A DNA stretch of 64,000 nt from contig JACRMI010000144.1 of NCBI GenBank assembly GCA_016215025.1, positions 1 to 64,000 on the forward strand, given 5' to 3'. This DNA is from Chloroflexota bacterium (GTDB lineage: Bacteria; Chloroflexota; Anaerolineae; UBA4142). Positions within the stretch are counted from its first letter, which is position 1; every line of letters starts with the position of its first letter. The translations under genes and the position numbers were made by a program. Of the stretch, positions 42,497 through 51,356 are shown in pieces. The notes below the pieces were generated by a model. That model was not told where the DNA came from, ran no database searches, and saw nothing but the letters and a program-made list of their open reading frames with translations.

Positions 42497-43475
42497 ATTT
42501 CGCTAACTTACGAATCGCCTCCGCGATCTTACTCGCGTTCGGCATGTACACATCTTGCAATGCACGCGAGAATGGCATCCCCGGCGCATCCGGTCCCGCT
42601 ACGCGCATGATGGGCGCATCCAGAAATTCAAACGCGTCGCTCGCTATAAACGCCGCGACCTCTGCGCCCCAGCCAAGCGTAATGTTATCTTCGTACACGA
42701 TCAGTGCCTTGCTCGTTTTCCGCACCGATGCCAAAATCGTTTCCTTGTCGATGGGATTCAGCGTGCGCGGATCGACTACTTCGACGCTGATGCCTTCGGG
42801 CGCGACTTGTTCTGCCGCCGACAACGATTCGTGCAACATCAAGCCGTAGGCGATCAAGGTGATGTCGCTGCCCTTGCGTTTGATGTCGGCTTTGCCGAAC
42901 GGAATCATGTAATGCTCATCGGGCACCTCGCCCTTGATGAGTCGATACGTTTTTTTGTGTTCGAGGAACATGACCGGATCGTTCACGCGAAACGCATAGC
43001 GCAGCATTCCGACAATATCATACGGTGTGCTCGGCGCGACAACGTATAATCCTGGCACATGCGCATACGTTGCTTCGACCGATTGCGAGTGATAGAGACC
43101 GCCGCCGACTCCGCCACCATACGGCGCGCGAATAATGATCGGGCAATCCCAAACGCCATTGGAGCGATAACGCACGCGCGCGGCTTCATTGACGATTTGA
43201 TTGAACGCGGGCGCAATGTAATCGGCGAACTGAATTTCGCACACGGGACGCAAGCCGTATATCGCTGCGCCAATTCCGGTGGCGACAATCGACAATTCCG
43301 CGAGCGGCGCATCGACCACGCGCTTGTCGCCAAATTCTTCGATCAATCCCTTGGTTGCGCGAAACACGCCGCCGCGCACGCCGACATCTTCACCAGTGAT
43401 AAAAATATTTGGATCGCGACGCATCTCCTCTTGCAAGGTGCGAGTGAGGGCGTCGATGTTAGACATTACAGCCAT
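42492..43475 (-). CDS. 2-oxoacid dehydrogenase E1 component, beta subunit
   Basis: A 327-residue transketolase-like subunit. It has FITGEDVGVRGGVFRAT, VVDAPLAELSIVATGIGAA, IRAPYGGGVGGGLYHSQS and the C-terminal transketolase domain with YEDNITLGWGAEVA. With E1-alpha it forms the thiamine-diphosphate site that decarboxylates the 2-oxoacid. GGAG 6 nt before the ATG is part of a 7-mer array. Confidence 0.92.
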   Translation of the reverse strand: MAVMSNIDALTRTLQEEMRRDPNIFITGEDVGVRGGVFRATKGLIEEFGDKRVVDAPLAELSIVATGIGAAIYGLRPVCEIQFADYIAPAFNQIVNEAARVRYRSNGVWDCPIIIRAPYGGGVGGGLYHSQSVEATYAHVPGLYVVAPSTPYDIVGMLRYAFRVNDPVMFLEHKKTYRLIKGEVPDEHYMIPFGKADIKRKGSDITLIAYGLMLHESLSAAEQVAPEGISVEVVDPRTLNPIDKETILASVRKTSKALIVYEDNITLGWGAEVAAFIASDAFEFLDAPIMRVAGPDAPGMPFSRALQDVYMPNASKIAEAIRKLAKY

Positions 43476-43483
43476 GATAAACT

Positions 43484-43536
43484 CCAGTCAACAGTAGGCA
43501 GTCAACAGTAACAAACCTGTTCACTGTTCACTGATT
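43484..43536. repeat. CAGTCAA 7-mer inverted array between E1-beta and E1-alpha
   Basis: Arms GTCAACAGTAGGCAGTCAAC and GTTCACTGTTCACTG. The minus-strand end is GACTGGAGTTTATC-ATG. The other arm reaches into the last codons of E1-alpha. Confidence 0.75.
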
Positions 43537-44540
43537 TTTCCCCACACGTTTTCCATCGTCGCTTCTGGCGGTGGATTGAGTGCATTGCGGGCGAATTCGT
43601 TCGCATCGTCCACCATTTGTTTGGCGCGCGCTTCGTACTCTTGCACCTGCGCATCGTCGAGCAAGCCGATCTGAGTGAGATACTTTCGCATCAAGAGGAT
43701 GGGGTCTTTTTTCTTCCACGCTTCAACTTCTTCGCGCGAGCGATAAGTACGATCGTCGTCATCTGAAGAATGCGGAACGGGGCGATAGGTTTTCGCTTCC
43801 AAAAGCGTTGGCCCTTCGCCTCGGCGCGCGCGTTGAACGGCATCGCGCATGGCGCGATACATTTCCAACGCATCATTCCCATCGACAATTACGCCGGGCA
43901 TTCCGTATGCCGAAGCCCGGTCGGCGACATTCTTAACCGGCATCTCTCTCGTAACCGGTACCGAAATGGCGTACTGGTTATTCTCACAAAGAAAAATCAC
44001 GGGCAGTTTGAAAATGCCTGCCCAATTCAAAGCCTCGTGAAAATCGCCCTCAGCGGTTCCACCTTCGCCAAAGCAGGTGACGACCACTTCATCCGTGCCT
44101 TTGTATTTGATCGCAAAGCCGATACCGGATGCTTGCGGAATTTGCGTGGCGACAGGACTGCTCCCCGTGACGATGCGCAATTTGCGATTTGCATAATGCG
44201 AAGGCATTTGATGCGCGCCAGAGGACGGATCGTCTTTTTTGCCGTACAACCCCAGCATCACATCCCGCGGCGTCATGCCGAGCGTCAGCACGAGCGCGAG
44301 ATCACGATAGTACGGATGCACCCAGTCGTAACCTTTTTTCAACGCAAAGGCTGCACCAACCTGGGTCGCTTCATGTCCAATCGCGGAAATATGAAATTGG
44401 ACTTCGTGTTGGCGGTGCATGATCCACATGCGTTCGTCGAGCCGACGCGCGAGCAGCATGTACCAATACATCTCCAGCACTTGAGCATCGCTCAAGTCAA
44501 GCGAATGATGTTTTGTTTTTTCGGCAACTGTTGTTGCCAT
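43521..44540 (-). CDS. 2-oxoacid dehydrogenase E1 component, alpha subunit (branched-chain type)
   Basis: A 339-residue subunit with the thiamine-diphosphate motif from GEGGTAEGDFHEALNWAG to LCENNQYA. Further markers are AIGHEATQVGAAFAL at the N-terminus and the phospho-loop-like HSSDDDDRTYRS, characteristic of branched-chain 2-oxoacid dehydrogenases rather than of pyruvate dehydrogenase. The start at MATTVAEK follows GGGAG. It is first in the E1-alpha, E1-beta, E2 operon, which should feed branched-chain amino acid carbon into acyl-CoAs. Confidence 0.9.
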   Translation of the reverse strand: MATTVAEKTKHHSLDLSDAQVLEMYWYMLLARRLDERMWIMHRQHEVQFHISAIGHEATQVGAAFALKKGYDWVHPYYRDLALVLTLGMTPRDVMLGLYGKKDDPSSGAHQMPSHYANRKLRIVTGSSPVATQIPQASGIGFAIKYKGTDEVVVTCFGEGGTAEGDFHEALNWAGIFKLPVIFLCENNQYAISVPVTREMPVKNVADRASAYGMPGVIVDGNDALEMYRAMRDAVQRARRGEGPTLLEAKTYRPVPHSSDDDDRTYRSREEVEAWKKKDPILLMRKYLTQIGLLDDAQVQEYEARAKQMVDDANEFARNALNPPPEATMENVWGKISEQ

Positions 44541-44559
44541 AGTAACTCCCAAAGGTCCA

Positions 44560-44622
44560 AAAACCCGTTTTCTTGAAAGCTTGGCAATCGAATGTAAAGC
44601 GTGTTCAAGAAAACGGGTTTTT
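44560..44622. terminator. Long bidirectional terminator-like hairpin after sod
   Basis: Arms AAAACCCGTTTTCTTGAA and TTCAAGAAAACGGGTTTTT, 18-bp stem, between the sod stop and the E1-alpha start; U-rich on both strands. Confidence 0.75.
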
Positions 44623-44638
44623 AGTCAATTCGATCAAA

Positions 44639-45244
44639 CTATTTCTTGGCGGCGTCGAATCTTTTATCGACATCGCTCCAATCAAGGTTAGCGAAAAACT
44701 TTTCGATATACGCCGCTTTGGCGGAACCGAAATCGATGAAAAAGGCGTGTTCGAAAACATCCATCGCCAAAATCGGCGTCGAATTCCAAACGGGGAATGA
44801 AAATTGCTCATCGCCGATCATGTTAAAGAGGCGACCATATTCGCGATCCCAGGCGAGGAATGCCCAACCGCGCCCCGCCGTGCCAGTCGCTTTGAAATCG
44901 GTGAGCCATTTATCGTACGCGCCAAAATCTTTTTCGATTTGGGATTTGAGCGCGGAGCCAGGCTGGCTATCTTTGCCACCCAGGTGGTTGAAATACAATT
45001 CGTGGTTCTTGACGCCGCCGATCGCGCGCGCCAATTCGACTTTTAATTCGCGCACGAGCGAGTAGGTTGGATTCGCGGCTTTGTAATCGTCGGGGGTCAG
45101 GGTTTCGAGCTTGGTCATGATCTCGTTGTATTTATTCACATAGCCTTGATACAACTTGTAGTGCTCTTCCATCGTCTTTTTAGATATTCCATCCAAATCT
45201 TTTTGGAACGACTGAAATTGCTTCGCGCTGATTTGGTGTGCCAT
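44639..45244 (-). CDS. sod: Superoxide dismutase (Fe/Mn)
   Basis: A 201-residue Fe/Mn superoxide dismutase. The four metal ligands are visible: His28 (EEHYKLYQGY), His81 (KNHELYFNHLGG), Asp162 and His166 (MDVFEHAFFIDF). The stretch GWAFLAWDREYGRL is typical. The metal cannot be told from the sequence. No signal peptide, so it is cytoplasmic. Start MAHQISAK follows GGGAG; a strong promoter lies about 80 bp upstream and a long hairpin terminates the gene. Confidence 0.93.
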   Translation of the reverse strand: MAHQISAKQFQSFQKDLDGISKKTMEEHYKLYQGYVNKYNEIMTKLETLTPDDYKAANPTYSLVRELKVELARAIGGVKNHELYFNHLGGKDSQPGSALKSQIEKDFGAYDKWLTDFKATGTAGRGWAFLAWDREYGRLFNMIGDEQFSFPVWNSTPILAMDVFEHAFFIDFGSAKAAYIEKFFANLDWSDVDKRFDAAKK

Positions 45245-45317
45245 TTTGTTTCTCCCTTTCATGAGATATTTGGTTTTGCGTCATCACAAAACCTGTTTTA
45301 TGCACGCGTCGAACGGG

Positions 45318-45347
45318 ATGATAGCACACTCGCCATTGCACTGTCAA
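45318..45347 (-). promoter_or_regulatory. Sigma-70 promoter of sod
   Basis: Minus-strand TTGACA (45347-45342), 18-bp spacer, TATCAT (45323-45318), with TG before the -10 (TGTGC). Confidence 0.7.
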
Positions 45348-45436
45348 GGGACAAAGCGCATTTCAGAACGAAAACCGGGTTAGGTCTAACAAAAGATTAA
45401 CATCAAGGACCTTCACGGTTTCTATCGCAAACAAAA

Positions 45437-45466
45437 GATGCGGCTCGTTTGCTTGAACCGCATCTC
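45437..45466 (-). terminator. Terminator of the HD-GYP gene
   Basis: Stem AGATGCGG/CCGCATCT followed on the minus strand by TTTTGTTTG. Confidence 0.75.
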
Positions 45467-45500
45467 CAACGTCGCCGATCTATTTTGGAAAACCCGAGTG

Positions 45501-48500
45501 TTAGCTTTCGCTCAAGAGATTGAGAAACGCTTGAACGATTTGGGGATCGAAATGTTTACCCGATTGCGAGCGCAAATATTCGCGCGCTTGCGCATCCGTC
45601 CATGCCGCACGATAAGGTCGGGCGGAGTGCAGTGCATCCCACACATCGATGATGGCGAAGATGCGCGCCGCGATCGGAATCTCGTTCCCTTTGAGACCGC
45701 GCGGATAGCCGGTGCCATCCCATTTTTCGTGATGACAGTATGGAATGTCGATGGCGGGGCGCAAAAATTCAATCGACGCGAGCAGATCATACGCGTATTG
45801 CGGATGCTTGCGAATCACCTGCCATTCGTATGCGGTCAAAGGTCCTGGCTTGACCAAGATCGTATCGGGAATACTCAACTTGCCAATGTCATGCAACAAC
45901 ACACCGCGGCGCAGCCAAATCAATTCATTTTCGGCGATACCGACGGCTTGACCGAGACGCAATGTCAAATTGATCATGCGTTCTGTGTGTCCTTCCATCG
46001 CTTCAACACGTAAATCCAAAGTGCGCGCCCAGCTTTCGATGGTCGAATCGTACGCGAGCGATAGGTCGAGGTTAGTGCGTTGCAAATTTTCGAACAGAGT
46101 TACGTTTTCGATGGCAATGGCGGCTTGTCCCGCAAGTATTTCTAGAAATCCGATCCAATCGGCATCGGGCGCAAGGCGTTGGCGATGGAAGATTTCTAGC
46201 ACGCCTTGCACTTGTCCCTTGGACACGAGTGGAATTGCAAAATACGATGTCCAACCTTCGCTCGCCAGTTTTTCCAAGCGGCGATCATCGGCGATGATTT
46301 TTAGATCAGCCACGTGGAGCATATGCCGTTCGATCACGGTGCGTCCTGCATAACCTTCGCCTAACCGCAAGGGCGCGCGCGTGAGTCCACTGAAGCGAAT
46401 GCCACGACTGACGGACTCGTTGAGCGTCTGATCGTTTGTGTTCAAGATGAAAACATTTGCCGCATCGACTTGCAACTGAGTGGTCACTTGTCCAAGCAAA
46501 ACATTCAAGACCACGCGCAAATCCAGACTCGCGCTGATGGCTGTGTCGATGACGTGCATGGCATTCATGCGGTTCAAACGCTCTTCCGTTATTTGATTGA
46601 GTTGCGCCCGATGAATGGCGTTGCCCGCCATTTCGGCAACCGCTGTCAAGAGGTGAACTTGTTCTGGGTGAACCTCGCGCGGCAGTTCTATCGCAACAGC
46701 GAGCACGCCGATAATATCCAGAGTCGTGCGGATGGGGACGAGCGCGCCACCCCAGCCGTCGGGAATAGCCGACCGCGCTAATTCGCTGGTCGTGGGATCA
46801 GAATGGAAATTGCGTGCGACGTACGGTTTGCCTTCATGAAAGACTTTGCCGGCGATACCATCTTGCACGGGCGCGCGTTGTGGGGTATCGGTGAACCAGC
46901 CGCGCGCCGCCGCTTGAAACAATTCTTTGTGAGTGGCATCATAAAGCGAAAGTGCGCCAACGCGTGTGCCAATGATCGCGAGCGTTTCGTCCAGCAACAA
47001 GGGAATCATCTCGTCGACACTTTTCGTTACGCGCAAGGCAGTGGAGATTTTGCTAACCGCTTCCAATTCTTCCAATCGATGTTGGGTTTCTTCAAACAGT
47101 TGCGCCTTTTGAATGGCGAGGGCAATTTGATCGGCAATCGTAACCAAGAGCTGTTCGTCTTCTTTGTTGAAAACGTTCGGCGAATAAGCTTGGACGTTGA
47201 TAATACCCAGAATAGTGTCGCCCAATTTCATTGGCGCGCCTAACCATGAGCGCGCAGGTTTCATCGATCCCCATAAACTGGCGGCTGGCGGAGGTTCTAG
47301 CGCCATCGCATCCGGAATCAAGAGCGATGTGGCAGAGGCGATCAGACGAGAGTTGAGTCCGACTGCGCTAACTCGTCGTTCGGAAGGGACCCGGATGCCT
47401 TCGTCAATCCGCAGACGATAATCCAGTTCTTGCAGAATCGGATTGTACAACGCAATCGTGGCGGCATCGGGCTTGAGGACTTTGGCGACTTGGAGATAGA
47501 CCAACTCGAGCAACTCATCCATGTTCAACGTTTGGCTTGCAGCGCGAGCGACGTTGTTCAAAATGGCAAGCCGGTCGGCGCGGCGTTGGGTTTCTTCAAA
47601 CAAGTGGGCTTTTTGGACGGCAACCACGACTTGATCGGCAATCGTGACCAAGAGTTGTTCTTCATCGCGGGTATATACGTTAGGTTTGTAAGATTCAATG
47701 GTGATGATACCGATAACGGAATCTTCTAATTTCATCGGCACGCCGAGCCATGAGCGCGGCGATTTCATCGACCCCCATAAAGCAAGCGGAGGCAAATTGG
47801 GCGTTGTCTCAACATCGCCGATCAAAAGCGCTTGGCGAGTCTCGATCACCCGCGAGCGTAACCCTTTTTGTAGGGGATGCCGTTCGGGCGGCATCCGAAC
47901 GCCTTCGTCCATCCATTTGCGCATGTCCAATTCTTGAGTCGCGGCGTCATACAACGCGATGCAAACCGCATCGGAAGGCATGGTGGTGTTAATATGTTGA
48001 TAAATAATCTCGAGCAATTGGTCCAAGTTCGCGCTGCGATTGACGGCACTGGCAATATCGTTCAAGATTGCCAAACGATTAGCGCGTTGCTGGGTCTCGC
48101 CGAACAAGCGGGCGTTTTCCAATGCGACCGCAGTTTGATTAGCAAACAGAACAAGCAAGCGTTCATCTTGCGGGGTAAAGCCGTTTACTTCGGGGGACAG
48201 GACGCAAAAGACCCCAAGCAAATTGTCTTCATGCTCGACCGGGACCCACAATGCCGAGCGCACGGTCGGATCGAATGTCATCCAACGTGGATCGAGTCGC
48301 ACATCCGGCAAATAAAACGGTACTCGATTGCGATACACCCAGGGAGGGATTCCGTTTTCGTCGTCGAGCGCAAAAGTCAAATTCGCGATTTTGGTGCGTA
48401 ATTGTTCATCGCCGCCAATCGCCAATTCCAAAACAAGTTTCTGGTGTTCTTTGTCGAGTCGGAAAAATTCTGCTCGTTCGACATGCATGGCTTTTGTCGT

Positions 48501-50786
48501 GAGCTTGAACAAAAAAGCGAGCTGAGTGCGCGGCTCGAGCACATTGTTCAATGCCAAGCTGGCATCGTACAAGAGCGCGAGTTGCTCTGCGCGAGTGCGG
48601 GCTTCTGTCAAGAGGCGCGCGCTGTGAATGGCTGGCGCGGCTTGTCCGGCAAAGAGCGATAACAGACGCATGTCCGCATCGGTGAATTGACGTTGCGAGG
48701 GCGCGATTTCGTTGAGGCTCAGCACGCCGATTAATTCATCGTCATAGACCAAGGGGACCTGGAGCACCGCCACAAACGGAATGGAATCATACTCGGTTAA
48801 GCGTTTGTCCCATTGATGATAATTGTTGACGATGAGGGGTTGGCGGGTCTGAGCAACGATGCCGCCCATGCCTTCGCCTAACTTTATTCGAATGCCTGAT
48901 GGGTTCTTGAATCCTATTTCGGCGATGGGGTACAGATCGCCTGCTTTGGGATCGTAGAGGAACATGTCGCCAGATGAGGCGTGCAGAATTTTGATGGCGC
49001 GCTCGACGATCATGTTGAGAAGCAAATTCAAATTCTGATGCCCCGACAAATCGCGCGTCATTTCGTAAAGCGCGGTAAACTGATCGGCGCGTTGTTCCGT
49101 TTCGGCGAGCAGGCGCGCGTTTTCCAACGCCACTGCCGCTTGATCGGTAAATGCCTCCAGTCCGGTCGCATGTGCGGGTGTGTAAAAATTCGGCGTCGCG
49201 CTGTCCAGGGTGAGCACTCCGATGAGCTTGCCCCGATGGCGAATAGGCATGCGGAGTGCTGAACGAATCCATTCCGTCTCTGGGAATATTTTCCAGCCCG
49301 GAAAAATATGCGTATCGGGGATCAACGACCAGCGATGTCCGGTCTTGAGATCGGCGATGCTTCCGAACTCTTGTTCGGAAAAACGTAATGAGAAAATCCA
49401 AGGTTCCAACCCACGTTCGGCAAAACCACGACATCGAATCACGCGTCCCACGCTATCTTCTATGAACAAAATGCTAGCAGTATCGTACGGCACAAATCGC
49501 TCAACCGTGCCAAGAATTCGATTCAAGATTTCATCAAAGTCGAGAGTGCTCGTCAGTAGAGCGGCGAGATCGTGCAATGCTTCGGCGAGCTGGCGTTGTT
49601 TGCGTTCCGCCTCAAAGAGCTGCGCATTCTCAACCGCGTTGACGCATTGTTGAGCGATTGTCTGAAAAAAGTCGCGCTCCGACGCGGAAAAATTGTGGGG
49701 GTGTCGTTGAAAGAAAATGAGTCCACCGACCACACGCTCTTGATGCAACATGGGTATTGCTATTACAGAACGAAAACCAGCCGCTATTACTTGATCGCGA
49801 AACGCATAATCGTTCTCTGTTAACACATCGTCGATCTCGACGGGGCGGCGTTCCAAGACAGCTTGCCCCGATGCGCCCTTGGCTTGCGAAATATTTTGCT
49901 CTTTCAAGGAGCGCACCAACGCGTCGCTGACATTGAAAGAAGCCGCAATGCGCCGTTTGCATTCAACGTCCAGCGCAAAAACGACAGCACCATCCGATTT
50001 TGCAATATCGGTGACGAGGCGCGCGATGGAAGCCAGTGTGGCTTCCAACCCAGGCATCAGTGTAATTTCTTGACTGAGACGTGTGATTGCCGTCAAATGT
50101 TCGATTTGCTGCTTGAGATTGTGCTCAACCCGTTTGAGTGCGGTCAAATCTTGGACGGTAATGATCTTAAAGGTGGAGCCATGCTCATCGCGCACAATCG
50201 TCGAGTCTAGATGTACGGAGAACGTGGTCCCATCTTTGCGGCGGTGAATCGCTTCGGTGACCCTGTGGTCTTGCGTGTCGATTTGAATGACGGAAGCATC
50301 GCCGCTAATGATTTGCCATGGCTTACCGACCAACTCTTGAACGGCATAGCCGTGCATCGCGGCGAATGCCAAATTTACCTGATCGATAATCGAGCGTTCG
50401 GCATTCACAACGACCACGCCGACAGAAATATTTTGAAAAATGTCGATCCATGGGACAAGCGTCTGTCCAGGGCGCGTGAGAGGCATTTCGGATTTTGACA
50501 GCACCGCGAGCGGTTGATCGAGGGTATGAGAACAAGGTGGAGTCGGACTAGGGAGGAGTGTAGATTCGTTACTGAGGGTAACGGGCGCAGGCGTGCGGTG
50601 AATCGTCCATGCCGCAATCCATCCAACCATGAGAAGCATGGACGCAGCGAGAAGCACAACCAACCCTAAAGCGAAGATTGGGAATGGCTCATCGCTTACG
50701 TATGCCAAGCCAAGCAATAGCACCGCTATCATAACAATAAGGAGCAGCAGACGTACGCGCAACTTTGAGAAGAGCGAAAAAAACAT
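45501..50786 (-). CDS. PAS, eight-GAF, HD-GYP phosphodiesterase
   Basis: A 1761-residue protein. Two membrane helices (about 12-28 and 36-62), a PAS domain (about 115-230), then eight GAF-like domains (about 235-400, 415-575, 585-740, 755-905, 915-1080, 1085-1250, 1255-1410, 1415-1575) joined by repeated LFEETQRRADRLAILN linkers, and a C-terminal HD-GYP domain (about 1585-1761). The latter keeps LLHDIGKLSIPD, HHEKWDGTGYPRG and DVWDALHSARPYR, so it should hydrolyse cyclic di-GMP or a similar dinucleotide. GAF 5 and 6 are recent duplicates. It is flanked by a terminator and is probably transcribed alone. Confidence 0.92.
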   Translation of the reverse strand: MFFSLFSKLRVRLLLLIVMIAVLLLGLAYVSDEPFPIFALGLVVLLAASMLLMVGWIAAWTIHRTPAPVTLSNESTLLPSPTPPCSHTLDQPLAVLSKSEMPLTRPGQTLVPWIDIFQNISVGVVVVNAERSIIDQVNLAFAAMHGYAVQELVGKPWQIISGDASVIQIDTQDHRVTEAIHRRKDGTTFSVHLDSTIVRDEHGSTFKIITVQDLTALKRVEHNLKQQIEHLTAITRLSQEITLMPGLEATLASIARLVTDIAKSDGAVVFALDVECKRRIAASFNVSDALVRSLKEQNISQAKGASGQAVLERRPVEIDDVLTENDYAFRDQVIAAGFRSVIAIPMLHQERVVGGLIFFQRHPHNFSASERDFFQTIAQQCVNAVENAQLFEAERKQRQLAEALHDLAALLTSTLDFDEILNRILGTVERFVPYDTASILFIEDSVGRVIRCRGFAERGLEPWIFSLRFSEQEFGSIADLKTGHRWSLIPDTHIFPGWKIFPETEWIRSALRMPIRHRGKLIGVLTLDSATPNFYTPAHATGLEAFTDQAAVALENARLLAETEQRADQFTALYEMTRDLSGHQNLNLLLNMIVERAIKILHASSGDMFLYDPKAGDLYPIAEIGFKNPSGIRIKLGEGMGGIVAQTRQPLIVNNYHQWDKRLTEYDSIPFVAVLQVPLVYDDELIGVLSLNEIAPSQRQFTDADMRLLSLFAGQAAPAIHSARLLTEARTRAEQLALLYDASLALNNVLEPRTQLAFLFKLTTKAMHVERAEFFRLDKEHQKLVLELAIGGDEQLRTKIANLTFALDDENGIPPWVYRNRVPFYLPDVRLDPRWMTFDPTVRSALWVPVEHEDNLLGVFCVLSPEVNGFTPQDERLLVLFANQTAVALENARLFGETQQRANRLAILNDIASAVNRSANLDQLLEIIYQHINTTMPSDAVCIALYDAATQELDMRKWMDEGVRMPPERHPLQKGLRSRVIETRQALLIGDVETTPNLPPLALWGSMKSPRSWLGVPMKLEDSVIGIITIESYKPNVYTRDEEQLLVTIADQVVVAVQKAHLFEETQRRADRLAILNNVARAASQTLNMDELLELVYLQVAKVLKPDAATIALYNPILQELDYRLRIDEGIRVPSERRVSAVGLNSRLIASATSLLIPDAMALEPPPAASLWGSMKPARSWLGAPMKLGDTILGIINVQAYSPNVFNKEDEQLLVTIADQIALAIQKAQLFEETQHRLEELEAVSKISTALRVTKSVDEMIPLLLDETLAIIGTRVGALSLYDATHKELFQAAARGWFTDTPQRAPVQDGIAGKVFHEGKPYVARNFHSDPTTSELARSAIPDGWGGALVPIRTTLDIIGVLAVAIELPREVHPEQVHLLTAVAEMAGNAIHRAQLNQITEERLNRMNAMHVIDTAISASLDLRVVLNVLLGQVTTQLQVDAANVFILNTNDQTLNESVSRGIRFSGLTRAPLRLGEGYAGRTVIERHMLHVADLKIIADDRRLEKLASEGWTSYFAIPLVSKGQVQGVLEIFHRQRLAPDADWIGFLEILAGQAAIAIENVTLFENLQRTNLDLSLAYDSTIESWARTLDLRVEAMEGHTERMINLTLRLGQAVGIAENELIWLRRGVLLHDIGKLSIPDTILVKPGPLTAYEWQVIRKHPQYAYDLLASIEFLRPAIDIPYCHHEKWDGTGYPRGLKGNEIPIAARIFAIIDVWDALHSARPYRAAWTDAQAREYLRSQSGKHFDPQIVQAFLNLLSES

Positions 50787-50957
50787 AGCTTCTACCGATA
50801 TTCTCTCGCTCGGCAGATTGGATGCCGATTCATGACTCGACCTTCAAAAGAATAATAGCCCGAATCGTTGCGCGCGTCAATTAGTCACGTCCGCATGACG
50901 CAGAATGAGTGTTTCGAAATGCCCTCATGGGTGAGAGAAAATCACTTGTCGAATTCC

Positions 50958-50986
50958 TTGCATTTCGATGCATTTGATATTATACT
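50958..50986 (+). promoter_or_regulatory. Sigma-70 promoter
   Basis: TTGCAT (50958-50963), 17-bp spacer, TATACT (50981-50986), start near 50993, 364 bp before the next intact gene. It now reads into the SARP remnant. Confidence 0.6.
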
Positions 50987-51074
50987 AATTGCGCTTTGGA
51001 GTTGTTGGCTGCCGTTTTTTTACATCGATTGATTATTGGAATCGTGAGCTGGCATGACGGAGATGTTGGGGATG

Positions 51075-51250
51075 ATGCCGACATTGAACGTCCGATTGCT
51101 CGAAGATTTGCTTTGCACACGAATCAAGACACCGATCAGGATGATTCCCCGGCGCGTAGCTATTCGCTCCTCGCGTACTTGTTCTTACATCGCGATACTT
51201 CCCTATCGCGACAGCACTTTGGCTCTGTTTTCTGGTCCGAGTCCACCGAT
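51075..51250 (+). pseudogene. Remnant of a SARP-family transcriptional regulator
   Basis: From ATG 51075 the frame reads MPTLNVRLL. After a one-base loss near 51099-51101 the next frame continues RRFALHTNQD, then ARSYSLLAYLFLHRDTSLSR and QHFGSVFWSES. This matches the N-terminal DNA-binding region of SARP/BTAD regulators (pattern M..L.[IV]RLLGGF, then SLLAYL.LHRD...SR.HLA.LFW.DS). Homology stops after WSES at about 51248. The rest of the gene is gone. Confidence 0.55.
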
Positions 51251-51290
51251 TGGCCTCCGACGTTTTTCCACGCAAGCAAACCGTCAGTCT

Positions 51291-51328
51291 TGCTAACGTT
51301 TTGCTAACGCTACTTTGGATAACTAACG
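51291..51328 (+). promoter_or_regulatory. TTGCTAACG direct repeats upstream of the NmrA-type gene
   Basis: Two exact 9-mers TTGCTAACG spaced 11 bp, one turn of DNA, followed by ATAACTAACG. Candidate operator, about 30 bp before the ATG. Confidence 0.4.
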
Positions 51329-51356
51329 TCATCAAACTCTCTTGGAGGAGGTTAAG

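Larger units (their letters stand above)
50787..51356. other. Intergenic region with promoter and SARP remnant
   Basis: 570 bp. Contents: leader of the HD-GYP gene, a plus-strand promoter at 50958-50986, a degraded SARP regulator (51075-51250), and direct repeats TTGCTAACG at 51291 and 51302 with a related TAACTAACG at 51318, which may be an operator for the NmrA-type gene. Confidence 0.6.

Noticed and set aside
43770-44576. A 268-codon plus-strand ORF opposite the E1-alpha gene
   Set aside because: Shadow of a clear enzyme gene; composition typical of antisense frames.
50996-51307. A 103-codon plus-strand ORF as an intact gene
   Set aside because: Only its middle third resembles a known family (SARP), and the matching N-terminus is in another frame; better explained as a pseudogene.
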